A stretch of DNA of 64,000 nucleotides. Source: Cyathus striatus (lineage: Eukaryota; Basidiomycota; Agaricomycetes; Agaricales; Nidulariaceae). The stretch lies in the NCBI GenBank assembly GCA_025738555.1, contig JAOVFP010000004.1:4464001-4528000 (forward strand), given 5' to 3'. Of this stretch, positions 31,778-42,919 are shown piece by piece. A program made the translations under genes and the position numbers. The first letter of the stretch is position 1. Each line of letters opens with the position of its first letter. The notes below the pieces were generated by a model. It ran no database searches, had not been told where the DNA came from, and saw nothing but the letters and a program-made list of their open reading frames with translations.

Positions 31778-33508
31778 TTATGCCATACGATCTGCTCGGT
31801 CCCTCTGTTGTTGTGCTGCATCAAGCCATTGTTCACGCCACTCCATGAAAAGAAGGATCAACGAAACGAGAGCTGCGCAGATAGCAAATGCTGTCATTAC
31901 CCAACCTGCAAGCGGACTTTTCTCCTTAACCAAGGGTCGAAATGCGGCAAGAAGACTGGATATAACCACGGCGAGCTTCAGTGCATTGTAAGTAGTCATT
32001 AATGTGGAGTGACCATGACTATCACCAGCTTCATCGGCTCCGGCTTCAGCTTCAGCGACGATTGATCTGATCTCACTGGACCCAGCTGCAACCCGAGCTT
32101 CAGTACCAGTTGACCAGTTGTCACAGAGGGCAGCAGTAACTCCGGATTCAGCGGTGTTCTGAGGCTGCGAGATATCGACAACATCTGGCACTGTACAACA
32201 TGCCTCGGTGGCTAATGTCAGATTGGTCCTCAAATGTCTTCTTCTGACCTGACCTCCAGTAGTTGGTATTTGGCAATCCTCGGGGATCGACAGCATGCAT
32301 CCGGCTAATGGTGAGCTTACATTAGATCTACCGTTGACCACGAGCTCTCCGTTCAAGTCCCCAGAAGTATCATCGGAGAGGGGGTGCTGCATTGCTGGTT
32401 TAGCATCCCCGTAGCTGTCAACTTTCGAAGTATTGTTATCGACAAAAGGTTTATTCTCTCTACCGTGTTGCTAGAAAAATCATTTTAGCACCTGGGTGCA
32501 ACAGGATAAATTGTCGACATACGTTCTGCTCCACGATAAGCTTAAGTGTAACTCCACGAGGGCCTTCGGCATGCAAATGCAGCGTTGCACTACCATTATC
32601 TCCAACGCACTGCTCAGAAAGTTACATCAGCACTTTGGATCAACCCTGGCACACGTCTACGGCTGACCATGAGCTCTCCGTTCGAGTCCTCAGGAGTAAC
32701 ATCGGAGAGCAGGTGCTGTATTTCTGGCCTATCACGCTCATAGCTCTCTACTTCCGTAATTTTGTCTTTTTCCGCGTAACTGTTGGCTACTTCTACAAAT
32801 GATCCATTATCTTCAATGGGCTGCTACGAAAGCCACTTTAATGCTAGGTCATATGTTTACAGAGCAATAAATCGTCGACGCACGTTCCATTCCACAACAG
32901 GTGCTTCATCCTCAGCACGCGGACCTGAAGATGCGTTGCTATTCCCTCCAACGGACTGCTGGAGAAGTACATCAGCACTAGGTTATATCAATGCAGTGTG
33001 ATACTGTGTCAGCATACGATTTCTTCCGCAACAGGCTTGGCTGGAAGCTGCTCCTGCCGACGACAGCCTTCAGCATTTTCTCCAATGCGTTCCTAGGGAA
33101 GTCGCTTCAGCACTAGGCTGCATCGGCCCAATATGATACAATGTCGACGTACATTCTCTTCCACGCCAGGAAGTTGCTTCACATGGCGGCCTTCCGCGTG
33201 GTCGGATGCTGCGATAACATTACTTTCAATGGACTGCCAGTCACATCAGCACTAAGTTATATCGACACAGCGCAATAGAGTGACGACATACCTTGCGTTC
33301 TGCGAGAGGCTTGACTGGAACCTCGACATGCAAGTCTGACGTTGCAATACCATTATGTCTAATGGGCTGCTGGGGATGTCACATCAGGACTATATATGCC
33401 GAGCACGAAGTGGTGTCAACATACGTGCTCTTCGATGATAGGCTTGTATGGAATCTGGTTCACTAGCGGAAGGTCCTGGGAGAGTGTCAATGATGCTTGT
33501 GTTCGCAT
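31778..33508 (-). CDS. Mini-exon gene with C-terminal membrane tail, copy 1 (intact)
   Basis: Eight exons, all junctions phase 0: 33425-33508, 33292-33366, 33153-33233, 33018-33092, 32884-32955, 32668-32820, 32523-32609 and 31778-32470. They encode 439 residues starting MRTQASLTL. Exons 2-5 and 7 are 24-29 codons each and are variants of one unit. Each begins with [SPC/ER]-[IV]-[GER]-x-N (SIESN, RIGEN, SVGGN, CVGDN), has an acidic/His middle, and mostly ends near E-[EWQ]-N; donors are GTATGTCG or GTACGTCG-like. Exon 6 resembles the start of exon 8 (QHLLSDVTPEDSNGEL against QHPLSDDTSGDLNGEL). The last exon ends with a two-helix tail (LKLAVVISSLLAAF, WVMTAFAICAALVSLILLF) and a charged QQQRDRADR end. 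It looks like a C-terminally anchored membrane protein with an exon-built repeat region. The family is not recognised. Confidence 0.75.
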
Positions 33509-33596
33509 GGCGGGTTACGAGTAGTATGGTGCACTGGGATCGCTCGAAAAGATTCCCTTTTTATGTTAGCTATTACTGTAAATTTCACTTTTGTAG

Positions 33597-33971
33597 GACA
33601 AAATACCTGGAAATCGCCCCACTCGGCACGAGAACAAGAACGGGCGCCTGAGAGGAGATTTCCGAGAGAGCCGGTCTCTCAACCCCATTCCCCTCCTCCA
33701 AATTTGTATACGCAAGATCGGGGAGTTCGTGCTCCACAGAGGTGTTTTACTTCATTTAGTCCTAATACTGGTCAACTTCTGCCACCGCAACCATCACTTT
33801 GTGTGCTTGTATTTCCTACTTAAACTTACTATGTTAGTGCTAACTGCGTTCTGAATTCAGTACGACCTACCACGTTCTGGCGAAAGACACGTCGCTCAGC
33901 AGTCTCAGCCGTATCATATGCCCCATCCTCATACGTGGTCCGACGGTCGACCTACATCGCAGCAGGCCTAG
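33597..33971 (+). CDS. Possible last two exons of a Pro/Gln/His-rich protein
   Basis: An acceptor-like TTTTGTAG precedes an open stretch to about 33801 (WKSPHSAREQERAPERRF, QPHSPPPNLYTQDRG, QLLPPQPSLC). A donor, a pyrimidine-rich interval and TTCAG at about 33860 lead in phase to YDLPRSGERHVAQQ, MPHPHTWSDGRPTSQQA and TAG at 33969. Composition is similar on both sides of the intron. No upstream exons were found and the sequence overlaps the 5' side of the divergent mini-exon gene, so this may be a fragment. Confidence 0.3.
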
Positions 33972-34239
33972 CGCTCGACGCCTCCGTGCACGACCTCAGT
34001 GCTCTTTCAGTAGAGAGCTGCGTGGGGTCCATCGTAGTGTCCCCAAACCAAGGATTGGAATGATCACCAGATTCCCTGCCCCATATACCCCTCAGCATTG
34101 TATATACCAGTCTCTCCCATTCCAGGATCAAGAAAAAACGTGTTATGCGGCTAGTTTAAACTAGCTTCTACCCGGAGCTGTGCTGCTACATGGTTCCCAA
34201 GCTGTGGCTCTTTTTGTACCTCTGCAACCAATCTGCAAC

Positions 34240-34815
34240 ACAATTAGCGTATCAAAAACTCAAAGTATTGGGAGCTTGAGAAGGAAGGGCTCATAATTTC
34301 AGCTATGTAAACATGCATACACGAAGCAGATCGCATCGGCTCTACTTGCTATCAAAGACTCAAAGTATTGGGAACTTGAGAAGGAGGGGCTCATAATTTC
34401 AGCTATGTAAACATGCTTACACGAAGCAGATCGCATCGGCTCTACTTACTATCAAAGACTCAAAGTATTGGGAGCTTGAAGAGGAAGGGCTCATAATATT
34501 GCTTCGGCTATGTAAACATGCATACACGAAGCAGACCGCATCGGCTCTATGTTATCAAAAACTCAAAGTATTGGGAACTTGAGAAGGAGGGGCTCATAAT
34601 TTCAGCTATGTAAATATGCATACACGAAGCAGATCGCATCGGCCCTACTTGCTATCAAAGACTCAAAGTATTGGGAGCTTGAGGAGGAAGGGCTCATAAT
34701 ATTGCTTCGGCTCTACTTGCCACCAAAGACCCAAAGTATTGGGAGCTTGAGGAGGAAGGGCTCATAATATTGCTTCGGCTCTACTTGCCACCAAAGACCC
34801 AAAGTATTGGGAAGT
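34240..34815. repeat. Minisatellite, seven units with periods of 100 and 68 bp
   Basis: The landmark CAAAGTATTGGGA recurs at 34261, 34361, 34461, 34564, 34664, 34732 and 34800. The first five spacings are 100-103 bp. The last two are 68 bp because a 32-bp part (around 'gtaaacatgcatacacgaag') is missing from those units. A CpG-decayed relative lies at 50245-50760. Confidence 0.9.
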
Positions 34816-36054
34816 ATTCATAAGTAATGAAAATCGTCGCTTATCCGAGTTAGATCCCGTTGTAGCAATCGACTACGTAGAATGCACACCTGTGTCGTAT
34901 TTCTCCGACTCTTTTTCCTATTGCCGCTATCAATCCTACAATAGGGGAATTCAAATATGACTATTTTGTAGCGTTACTACATGTTGCTACGGAACAGTCG
35001 CTACAACCTTGCCGAAAAACGTGATCAGAAATTCAAACGGAGAGTTCTAACGTAAACGTTCCCTATGTTTTACTCTTTTCTACTTTGAAATCTCGTTAAA
35101 AACTTGGAGGTTGGGTTGATATTGGTATGTTCAAATATTCTATCTAATAAATTATATATTTTCGTTAGGTGAAAGGAAGTGGTTCTTGTAAGTACGATCC
35201 AAATATTATGAACTCCGAACTGATCGCCGCTCGTTCTTCTTGGCAACGATACAGAATTCACTGTAGCGTATCGCGTAACTTCAATTTTGAATTCCCCTAA
35301 TGTGTGACACGACACGCTCTCCAACTGTCTTCGCCACTTCTCCGACTGTGGGTAAATGGACTTGTTACTCTACTGCTTACTGAGTATTTCACCCACGCAA
35401 CTTCGACATTGTGACATTACGCCTGTGGCATCTAATTTTGTCAACTAACGCATCAGCGCCAGCGACTCATGATAAATTGATAATGGTGCGCGAGACTCCG
35501 AAATTTAGTGATGCAAGGAACATGCGCGACACCAAAAGCCATCGCAGCGAGCTGTCAAAAACAGCGCGTGAGCAACCCCATGAAATGATAAAAGAAGACA
35601 GCAAATCCCGATATAGCCGGGAGGAGAAGCTTCGCCTACCTCACGCATTGCTTCGTCCTGGAGCTCAACCGCCGACCGGGACCCCCCCCCGTCAAACTCA
35701 GGCGTTTGTACAAGACGTTTGTCGCTGATAGAGTATATCAGAGTATATCGTGTATCCGAGATGAAGTTTTGAAGGTAAGCATGTTTCTCCACTCCCGCAC
35801 TTTTTTCATCCCTCCTTCCCTCTGTACTATGGACTTAGACTAACACATCCCATAGGCAGACCTAAACGCCTCTCGCTCAGCTGTTGCGTCAAACATAACC
35901 CACTCTCAACCTGCAAAGTGGCATTTACATTGCAGAGGATAAGTAGTCCAACTTCTACCCCCCGACCAGCGGGCGATGCGGTGGTTTCAGGAGCCTGTTT
36001 CTCAGATAGAGTTCTCACTCATTGGAGGACCGTAACCGAGGTATGCATCTGTAG
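34816..36054. other. No supported gene
   Basis: Short open frames at 35411-35728 and on the minus strand at 35070-35324 lack domains, paralogs and splice support. Nothing else is recognised. Confidence 0.4.
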
Positions 36055-36573
36055 TAGGGCCTAACATGGGTGGACCCGGGCCCCATCCGGGTGCCACCCG
36101 CGGGTGAGTTGATAATTCGGGTCGGGTGAACATTAATCTGCGGGTGCCTGCACTCACCCGTTCCTTTTGGACCCTATTACTTACTTTCATTTACTTTGTA
36201 ATGACGATTTATTTAATTTGAGGTCAGCTACTTCATTTTTGGAATTCTCAGTCCGATTTATTAATCAAATACCAATATACAGCGAAAATCGTCATAATAA
36301 ATATAAGTTGACTGTGGAATTTTTCTATTTTATTGCATAATTCATCGAAAACTTCATGCATTATTCACAGTGGCAGTTTACGAATAAAACACTGCATACC
36401 AAGTGTGTTTTTGCAAATTTGTATTCATTATGACAGTTTCTACTAGTTTCTACTGTAGTAACTGTACGTATTAGCTAAATTTTAAAATATTATTTTTAAC
36501 CCGCAGATCGCCCTTAACCCGCGGGTGCCACCCGTGCATCACCCGGGTGGGTGCTAACCCGTGTTAGTCCCTA
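36055..36573. mobile_element. hAT-type MITE with 8-bp target duplication
   Basis: The element starts TAGGGCCTAACATGGG and ends with the near-complement CCCGTGTTAGTCCCTA. The terminal repeats continue about 60 bp through GGGTGCCACCCGCGGGT-type sequence. It is flanked by ATCTGTAG at 36047-36054 and 36574-36581. The interior is AT-rich with no coding capacity. Short termini starting TAGGG and an 8-bp duplication are hallmarks of hAT elements. Confidence 0.9.
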
Positions 36574-36649
36574 ATCTGTAGTCCTCTGGAGTCTGTATAC
36601 CTCTACACTCATCTGCCATTTTCGCCCCGATGGTTGCTTAATTATCTCT

Positions 36650-38890
36650 TTTGAAGAGTGTTAACCGAGTTTCGCGGTTGTACATTCGTTCGCTATCTTG
36701 GCTCTTGATTGTTGTTTACGGGATCTGAGTCACTCGAGAGTCTATAGATGTTCCACTTGAAAGACATCAAACGTAATGATTATAATCGCTTATCCTTGAT
36801 TACATGATTACGAGCACGTTATTTACGCTTGTTCGAATTCGCTACTCCGAATTTTGCTCAGAACCCTGCCCAAATCCAAAGATAATATATTGCTCGCAAA
36901 CGCCTGACCCACAAGCCATAGACGAACTACAATAATTGCTACTACCTCAACTGTGTAACCCGGACCGGAACCGCTGGATATTACAACTTCCTCCCTTAAT
37001 CATGTGCATCACCTTCCATACGATCAATCCCCTCAGGCCTACGTCGACCGTCCCGTCCTCTTCGGCGATCTCATCTTCGTCTTGTCCACTTTCGTCTCGT
37101 CCAACTTCCTGACAAGCTTCTCTTTCGGTACGTCCGCTGTCGTTCCTGCTGTGGGGTTCCCTCAAAAAGAAAGCTCTGCGGAGTGACTGCGACGGTTTTC
37201 ACCCTCCCTCTACTAATAACGATAACATTGTGCATCGGGTTGACAGCCAATGTTGGATATTTCTCATTCCCTTTTGCATTCAGCCCTGCAGCTTCTTGCG
37301 GGATATCTTCACTGGAACTTTCTCCTGCTCGGTGCACGCTGAATCGGGGACATATATCCTATCTGGTTCATTCGTGTAGAAAGGAAATAACGGCGAATCG
37401 TCTCCCTCGATTATATCCAACGTATCTCTCGTAAGGGTATCCGCTTCCAGAGATTGACGAGCACGATACTGCTTCCCGATGGGATGTAAACTCCTTTAGC
37501 ACCTTCGGGACCTGGGAGCGATATGCGCTTGTACATCCCGTAGAAGACATGTAAGGAGCCGGGCTGAAAGTGTATCGGAGAGAGTTCAACTGGCGGCTTG
37601 TACAGCTTTCGTTTATGAAGAGATTTGATAGGGCGGGAGGCGGACCGCGATGCCCCGGATGTAGGTGTCGACGAGCATGAGGATGGGATAGAGAGGGGGA
37701 TGTTCCAGCTGGAAAATATAGAAGGATTGAAGGATGTAGATCTGTTACTCTAGAGGGCTGATATCGACGAGGAGGAAACACAAGCCTTGCTCGGGCTAAC
37801 TGCACGAACGGACCTGGGCAGGAATTGGCGTTAGCACTGCTGATGGAGATTCCCCAGACAAAGCAGATGCCTGTACGTACACCTACGATCCACGCGTTCG
37901 CGGTCGGATAACGATAGGTGGTAAGTATCCCTTGGGTGCACTGTGTGCGTATAGTGGAGCACCACCCTCGCATGATAGATTGAATTTCGTTGCCGTGGTC
38001 TCTCTCCAATCAACCCCTCGGGGATATTGGCTTTGGCGTCGTTGCAACGATAGTAACATTAAGTTTCTGTTCTCCGGAGGGGCTTTCGCGTCGGTGTAGA
38101 TACAGCGGTAGTGACTGGCTGGAGTACGTTACCAGAAGATGCGATGGCGGCTATGTTATCGTTGTTCGGCGATGGTAAGATGATAGCAGTTGCCAGTGAA
38201 AGCCAAGAAACGATGAGACCTTGCAGCACTACAAAGCCTTATATAGTGTTGAATGGAGCTCCACCTGAATCGGCGCATTGACAATTTCGAATATGTTGTG
38301 ACTCGCGGTCCCAATTCCAAATGTTCAGGTCGAGTATATGTGACGCCAACGCATGATGGGGTGTACAACACAACGAGGCTCGACGATGTGCCGGAAATTC
38401 TGCTCGAAGACCGGTACAAGGGACTGCTTGACATGAATGGATTGTGGTCGAGAAACGTCCCCTAGAAAGGGAGAGGTTAAGGATTGGAACAACGATGAGG
38501 TGGGGTGGGAGGAAGAAAGGAAGGAAGGAGGCAAAAGATAGAGACGATACAAGCATATAAAGTGAGGAGCAAAGGAACGTACCACCGCTATGATATAATC
38601 CCACTGCGCCTTGAAGTCATTCCCACTTGCACTTGGAGGGTAATTTGATAGTAGGTACAGCGTACCCATAATCGTGGCGCTGACAGCACCTCCTTCATCC
38701 CTTCCGAGATCAAGTTTCTAAGACGGCCTTTGAGATGAGTTAGCAGGTTGTTCAAAGATTACATGATGAATACAGAATAGGAGGGGCAAGAAGGAACGTC
38801 GAACCTTTGCATTATAAATCCCGCGCCATACCCTGCTCTCGCGCAGGTGCACCCTCGTATAAGGAACATCTTTTCTTCTAAACGCCCGAG
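36650..38890 (-). repeat. D3 duplication, copy 2
   Basis: It matches 42920-44660 in the same orientation, and 25690-27560 in inverse orientation. From the low-coordinate side, the shared stretch around 36650-37010 is followed by the TRWW domain relic (absent from copy 3), then exon-like segments to about 38890. The minus-strand frame at 38759-38992 (ending GCTCARAG...) is partly conserved in copy 3 and could be an upstream exon. Confidence 0.8.
37071..37625 (-). pseudogene. TRWW-family domain, frameshifted
   Basis: Reading minus from about 37625: IHFQPGSLHVFYGMYKRISL, PGPEGAKGVYIPSGSSIVLV, then a one-base deletion near 37440 shifts frame before ERYVGYN. DDSPLFPFYTNEPD then reappears in another frame. 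The final part is LAVNPMHNVIVISRGRVKTV and TPQSFLFEGTPQQERQ, ending in Arg/Lys-rich sequence without the TRWW block. It is nearest to the copy at 26740-27326, which it resembles even in the truncated end. Confidence 0.72.
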
Positions 38891-39408
38891 TTTGATAGAG
38901 TGAAATGTGTCTAGGTTGTAGTGCTCTTCGCAGCAAATGTCGTTGTACGCATCGCATTTGCTGCTGATGGCTCTCGACTCTCGATTGATCATGATGCGTC
39001 ACAGTGACACGCATAGAACTAGATGGTCACGAACCTAGAGATCTTTCACAGCCACACTCTACATAAACCTAACACCCTCACGAAACCCTCACAAGCGTCT
39101 CCATTGAACTCCTTCGCCACCTTCACCACCTTCGCCAGCATCTTCCTCATTTCCTCCTGCGGACTCCCTTACAGCGACTAAAGTCTCACACTCAAAATTG
39201 TACCTAAATTCGGAAAGGAAGCAGGCTGACCTCGGTCTGACTATTATGCAGTCTGAACCTCCTGTTCACGTTCCTATGCTTTGTTCTTATGCCTTGTTCA
39301 AACTTCAAATTCAAAGCAACTTTCAATTTCGACTGTGAGTCTCGGTATCAAATATGTGATTCATGCCCTACTCTATTTATCTCAACCCCGACTCTTTAGA
39401 ACTACTAC

Positions 39409-40826
39409 TTATGCCGTACGATCTGCTCGGTCCCTCTGCAGTTGTGCTGCATTAAGCCATTCTCCACGCCACTCCATGAAAAGAAGGATCAACGAAACGA
39501 GAGCTGCGCAGATAGCGAATGCTGTCATTACCCAACCTGCAGGCGGACTTTTCTCCTTAGCCAAAGGCTGAAATGCGGCGAGAAGACTGGATATAACCAT
39601 GGCGAGCTTCAGTGCATTGTAAGTAGTCATTAATGTGGAGTGACCATGACTATCACTAGCTTCGCCGGCTCCAGCTTCAGCTTCAGCGACGATTGATCTG
39701 ATCTCACTGGACACAGCTGCAACTCGAGCTTCAGTACCGGTTGACCAGTTGTCACAGAGAACAGCGATGACTCCGGATTCAGCGGTGTTCTGAGGTTGCG
39801 AGATATCGATAACATCTGGCATTGTACAACATATCTCGGTGGCTAATGTCAGATTGGTCCTCGAATGTCTTTTTCTGATCTGGCCTCCAGTAGTAGTTGG
39901 TATTTGGCGATACTCGGGCATCGACAACACACATTCGGCTAGCGGTAAGCTTCCATTGGATCTATCGTTAACCATGAGCTCTTCGTTTGAGTCTCCAGAA
40001 GTATCACCGGAGAGTGGGTGCTGCATTACTGGTTTAGCATGCCCTCGGCCGTCAATTTTTGATGAATTGACATCGACAAAAAGTCTATTCTCTCCAACGT
40101 GTTGCTAGGAAAGTCATTTAGCACTAGGTGCAGCACGATAAATTGTCGACATACGTTCTGTTCCACGGCAAGCTCAAGTGTAACTCCACAAAGGCCTTCG
40201 GCATACAAATGCGACGTTGCACTGCCACTACCTCCAACGCACTGCCCAGAAAGTCACGTCAGCACTGCACTATATTGGTTTAGTGCAATACACTGTCGAC
40301 GTACGTTCTTTTCCACACCAGGCTTGACCAGAAGCTGCTTCACTCGACGAGGGTCTTCGGTGTGATTGGATGCTTCAATGCTATTACTTCCGACGGGCTG
40401 TTGGTCACATCATCACTTGAATGTATCTTTACAGTGCGATAGAGCGCCGACGTACGTTCTCTTTCATGACAAGCTTTTCTGGAAGCTGATCCACTCGGTG
40501 AGGGCCGTCAGCATGGTCGGATGCTGCGACACCACTATTACCTCCAATGGACTGCTAGTCACAACAGCACTAGGTTGTATCGGTACGGCATAATAAAGTG
40601 ACGACATACGCTGCCTTCCGCGAGGGGCTTGACTGGAACTTCGATACACAAGTCTGATGTTGCAACATCATTGCGTCTAATACGCTGCTGGGGAAGTTGC
40701 ATGAGAAATATATATACCCAGCGCGGAATGATGTCCTCCTACGTGCTCTTCCATGACAGGCTTGAATGAAGTCTGGTTCACTCGGTGAGGGTTCCTGGAG
40801 GGAGTCGATGGTTCTGGTGTTTGCGT
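39409..40826 (-). pseudogene. Mini-exon gene with membrane tail, copy 2 (ATG lost, otherwise intact)
   Basis: Six phase-0 exons: 40743-40826, 40610-40684, 40456-40551, 40305-40397, 40155-40241 and 39409-40104. They are open throughout (376 codons plus stop). Exon 1 has the same 84-nt length as in copy 1, but its first codon is ACG instead of ATG, and no in-frame ATG precedes it. Translation may have been lost, or an unseen upstream exon or near-cognate start may be used. Two mini-exons of copy 1 are missing, so exon number differs between copies. The last exon keeps the two-helix tail (MVISSLLAAFQPL, MTAFAICAALVSLILLF). Coding sequence is well conserved against copy 1, which argues for recent function. 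Confidence 0.7.
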
Positions 40827-41319
40827 AACGGGTTACGGTAAGTACGAGTGTTATGATGCGCTGGGGTTTTTCGGAGAGGCTTCGTTTTATACTCGACAAG
40901 ATAGTTTTGGGATAGTTACTATTTTAGTCTTCGAAAATTGAAAATAAACGTGATTATGATTTGGTCTAGTAAGGCGAGGATAATCAAGAGCGCGAGAAAA
41001 CAGTATTGTGATGCATGTCTCACTCCTGGCACACGGATGTATTGCGGTGCTGCAAAATCGATTGCAAAATGACTTGCAAAGTGTTTTCATTTTGACACAT
41101 GCAAAATGGGGTGAAAATCCATTTCCTTAAAAGGTAATTTTATCTATATAAGGAAATCATTTTACTCACAATTAGCCCTTCTCAAAACGTAAACACCTTG
41201 CAACCAATTTTGCATCAGATTTTGCAGTACACAATAAAGCATCAGGTCAGGAGTGTCTCCGAATTGATGGAAGTTGACGTACTTATCTGACTTCTCGACT
41301 GCGCTTAAGTTATGCCATT

Positions 41320-42870
41320 ATCGATCCCCGGGAAAGGTCAGGCTTTACTTGTGTTATGATCTGAAAATTTCTTCCGTTCGCCATTCCAGGAGGTTATAGA
41401 TTCACCCCTCTCATATTGATTCCCCATGTTAGGTATGTTGACGGTGTTGACGGGGGGTTGATTCTTTCCACTGAAACCACATTACTACTGATCCCAGGGA
41501 AAGGTCAGGCGTTACTTGTGTTGTGAGCTAAAAATTCCTTTCGGTAACCATTCCAGGAAGTTATCCCTCTCATATTGATCCCTCATATTGGAGGTGTTGG
41601 CGATATTGATTCCTTCAAAATTATTAATCTCAGGGAAAGGTCAGGCTTTGCTTGTGTCATGAGCTAAGAATTCCTTCCGACAGCCATTTCAGGTAGCCAT
41701 CCCTCTCATATCCATCCCCCGTGTCGAATCTATTAAATTTGCTGATCCCTTCGACTGCGTTATTGATCCCAGGGAAAGGCCAGACTGTACTTGTGTCGTG
41801 AGCTAAAACTCCTTCTTGCGGCCATTCCCAAGCCATTCCAGGAAGTTATCCCTCTCATATTGATCCCCCATCATCCATGTTAAAGATGTTGACAGTATTG
41901 ACAAGGTGTTGATTCCTTCCACCGCATTATAATCCCAGGGAAGTCAGGCTTCACTTGTCTGGCAGCCATTTTAGGAAGTTATCGCTCTCATATTGATCAC
42001 CACGTCGAAGATTGACGGTTTTGACCCCTTCCAAACTATTATTCTCAGGGAAAGGTCAGGCTTTACTTGTGTCGTGAGCTAAGAATTCCTTCCGGCAGCC
42101 ATTCCAGGTAGCCATCCCTTTCATATTCATCCCCCGTGTCGAATCTATTAAATCTGCTGATCCCTTCGACTGCATTATTGATCCCAGGGAAAGGCCAGAC
42201 TGTACTTGCGTCGTGAGCCAAAACTCCTTCGGGCAGCCATTTCAGGAAGTTATCCCTCTCACATTGATCCACCATCATCCATGTTGAAGATGTTGACAGT
42301 GTTGACAAGGTGTTGATTCCTTCCACCGCATTATGATCCCAGGGAAAGGGCTGACTTTACTTGTAAGTTGTGTCGTGAGCTAAAATTCCTTCCCGCAGCC
42401 TTCTAGGAAGCTGTCCCTCTCATATTGGCCCTCCATCATCCATGTTGAAGATGTTGACAGTGTTGACAAGGTGTTGATTCCTTCCAGTGCATTATTGATC
42501 CCAGGGAAAGGCCAGACTTTACTTAGTGTCGTGAGCTAAGAATTCCTTCCGGCAGCCATTCCAGGAAGTTATCCCTCTTACAACCCTCTCACATTGATCT
42601 CTCATGTTGAAGATGCTGGCAGTGTTGATGCCGTCCAAATTGTTGGTCTCACAGAATGGTCAGGCTTTACTCGTGTTGAGAACTAGTAATTCCTTTCGGT
42701 TGCCTTATGCTACCATTCTAAGTTATCTCATTCATATCGATCCTCCATGTCAAAGATGTTGAATCTGTTGATCCCTTCCAAATTATTGATCCCAAGGAAA
42801 GGTCAGGCTTTGCTTGTGTTATGAAGTAAAAATACCTTCCAGCGGCCGTTCTGAGAAGCCATCCCTGCCA
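41320..42870. repeat. Minisatellite, eleven units of about 112-171 bp
   Basis: Units share GATCCCAGGGAAAGGTCAGG, then CTTTACTTGTGTCGTGAGCTA, a CCATTCCAGGAAGTTATCC part and GATGTTGACAGTGTTGAC. Landmark starts lie near 41322, 41493, 41628, 41767, 41931, 42043, 42179, 42336, 42497, 42644 and 42787. Neighbouring pairs such as 41628-41767 and 42043-42179 are especially alike, showing higher-order duplication of two units. It separates mini-exon copy 2 from D3 copy 3. Confidence 0.9.
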
Positions 42871-42919
42871 ACCCTGTCAACCCCTCAGAGGGACCCTTTT
42901 ATGCTTATGTTGCTCCGGT

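Noticed and set aside
34300..34640. Minisatellite as a promoter array of transcription factor sites
   Set aside because: Possible but nothing in the sequence identifies a known fungal binding motif.
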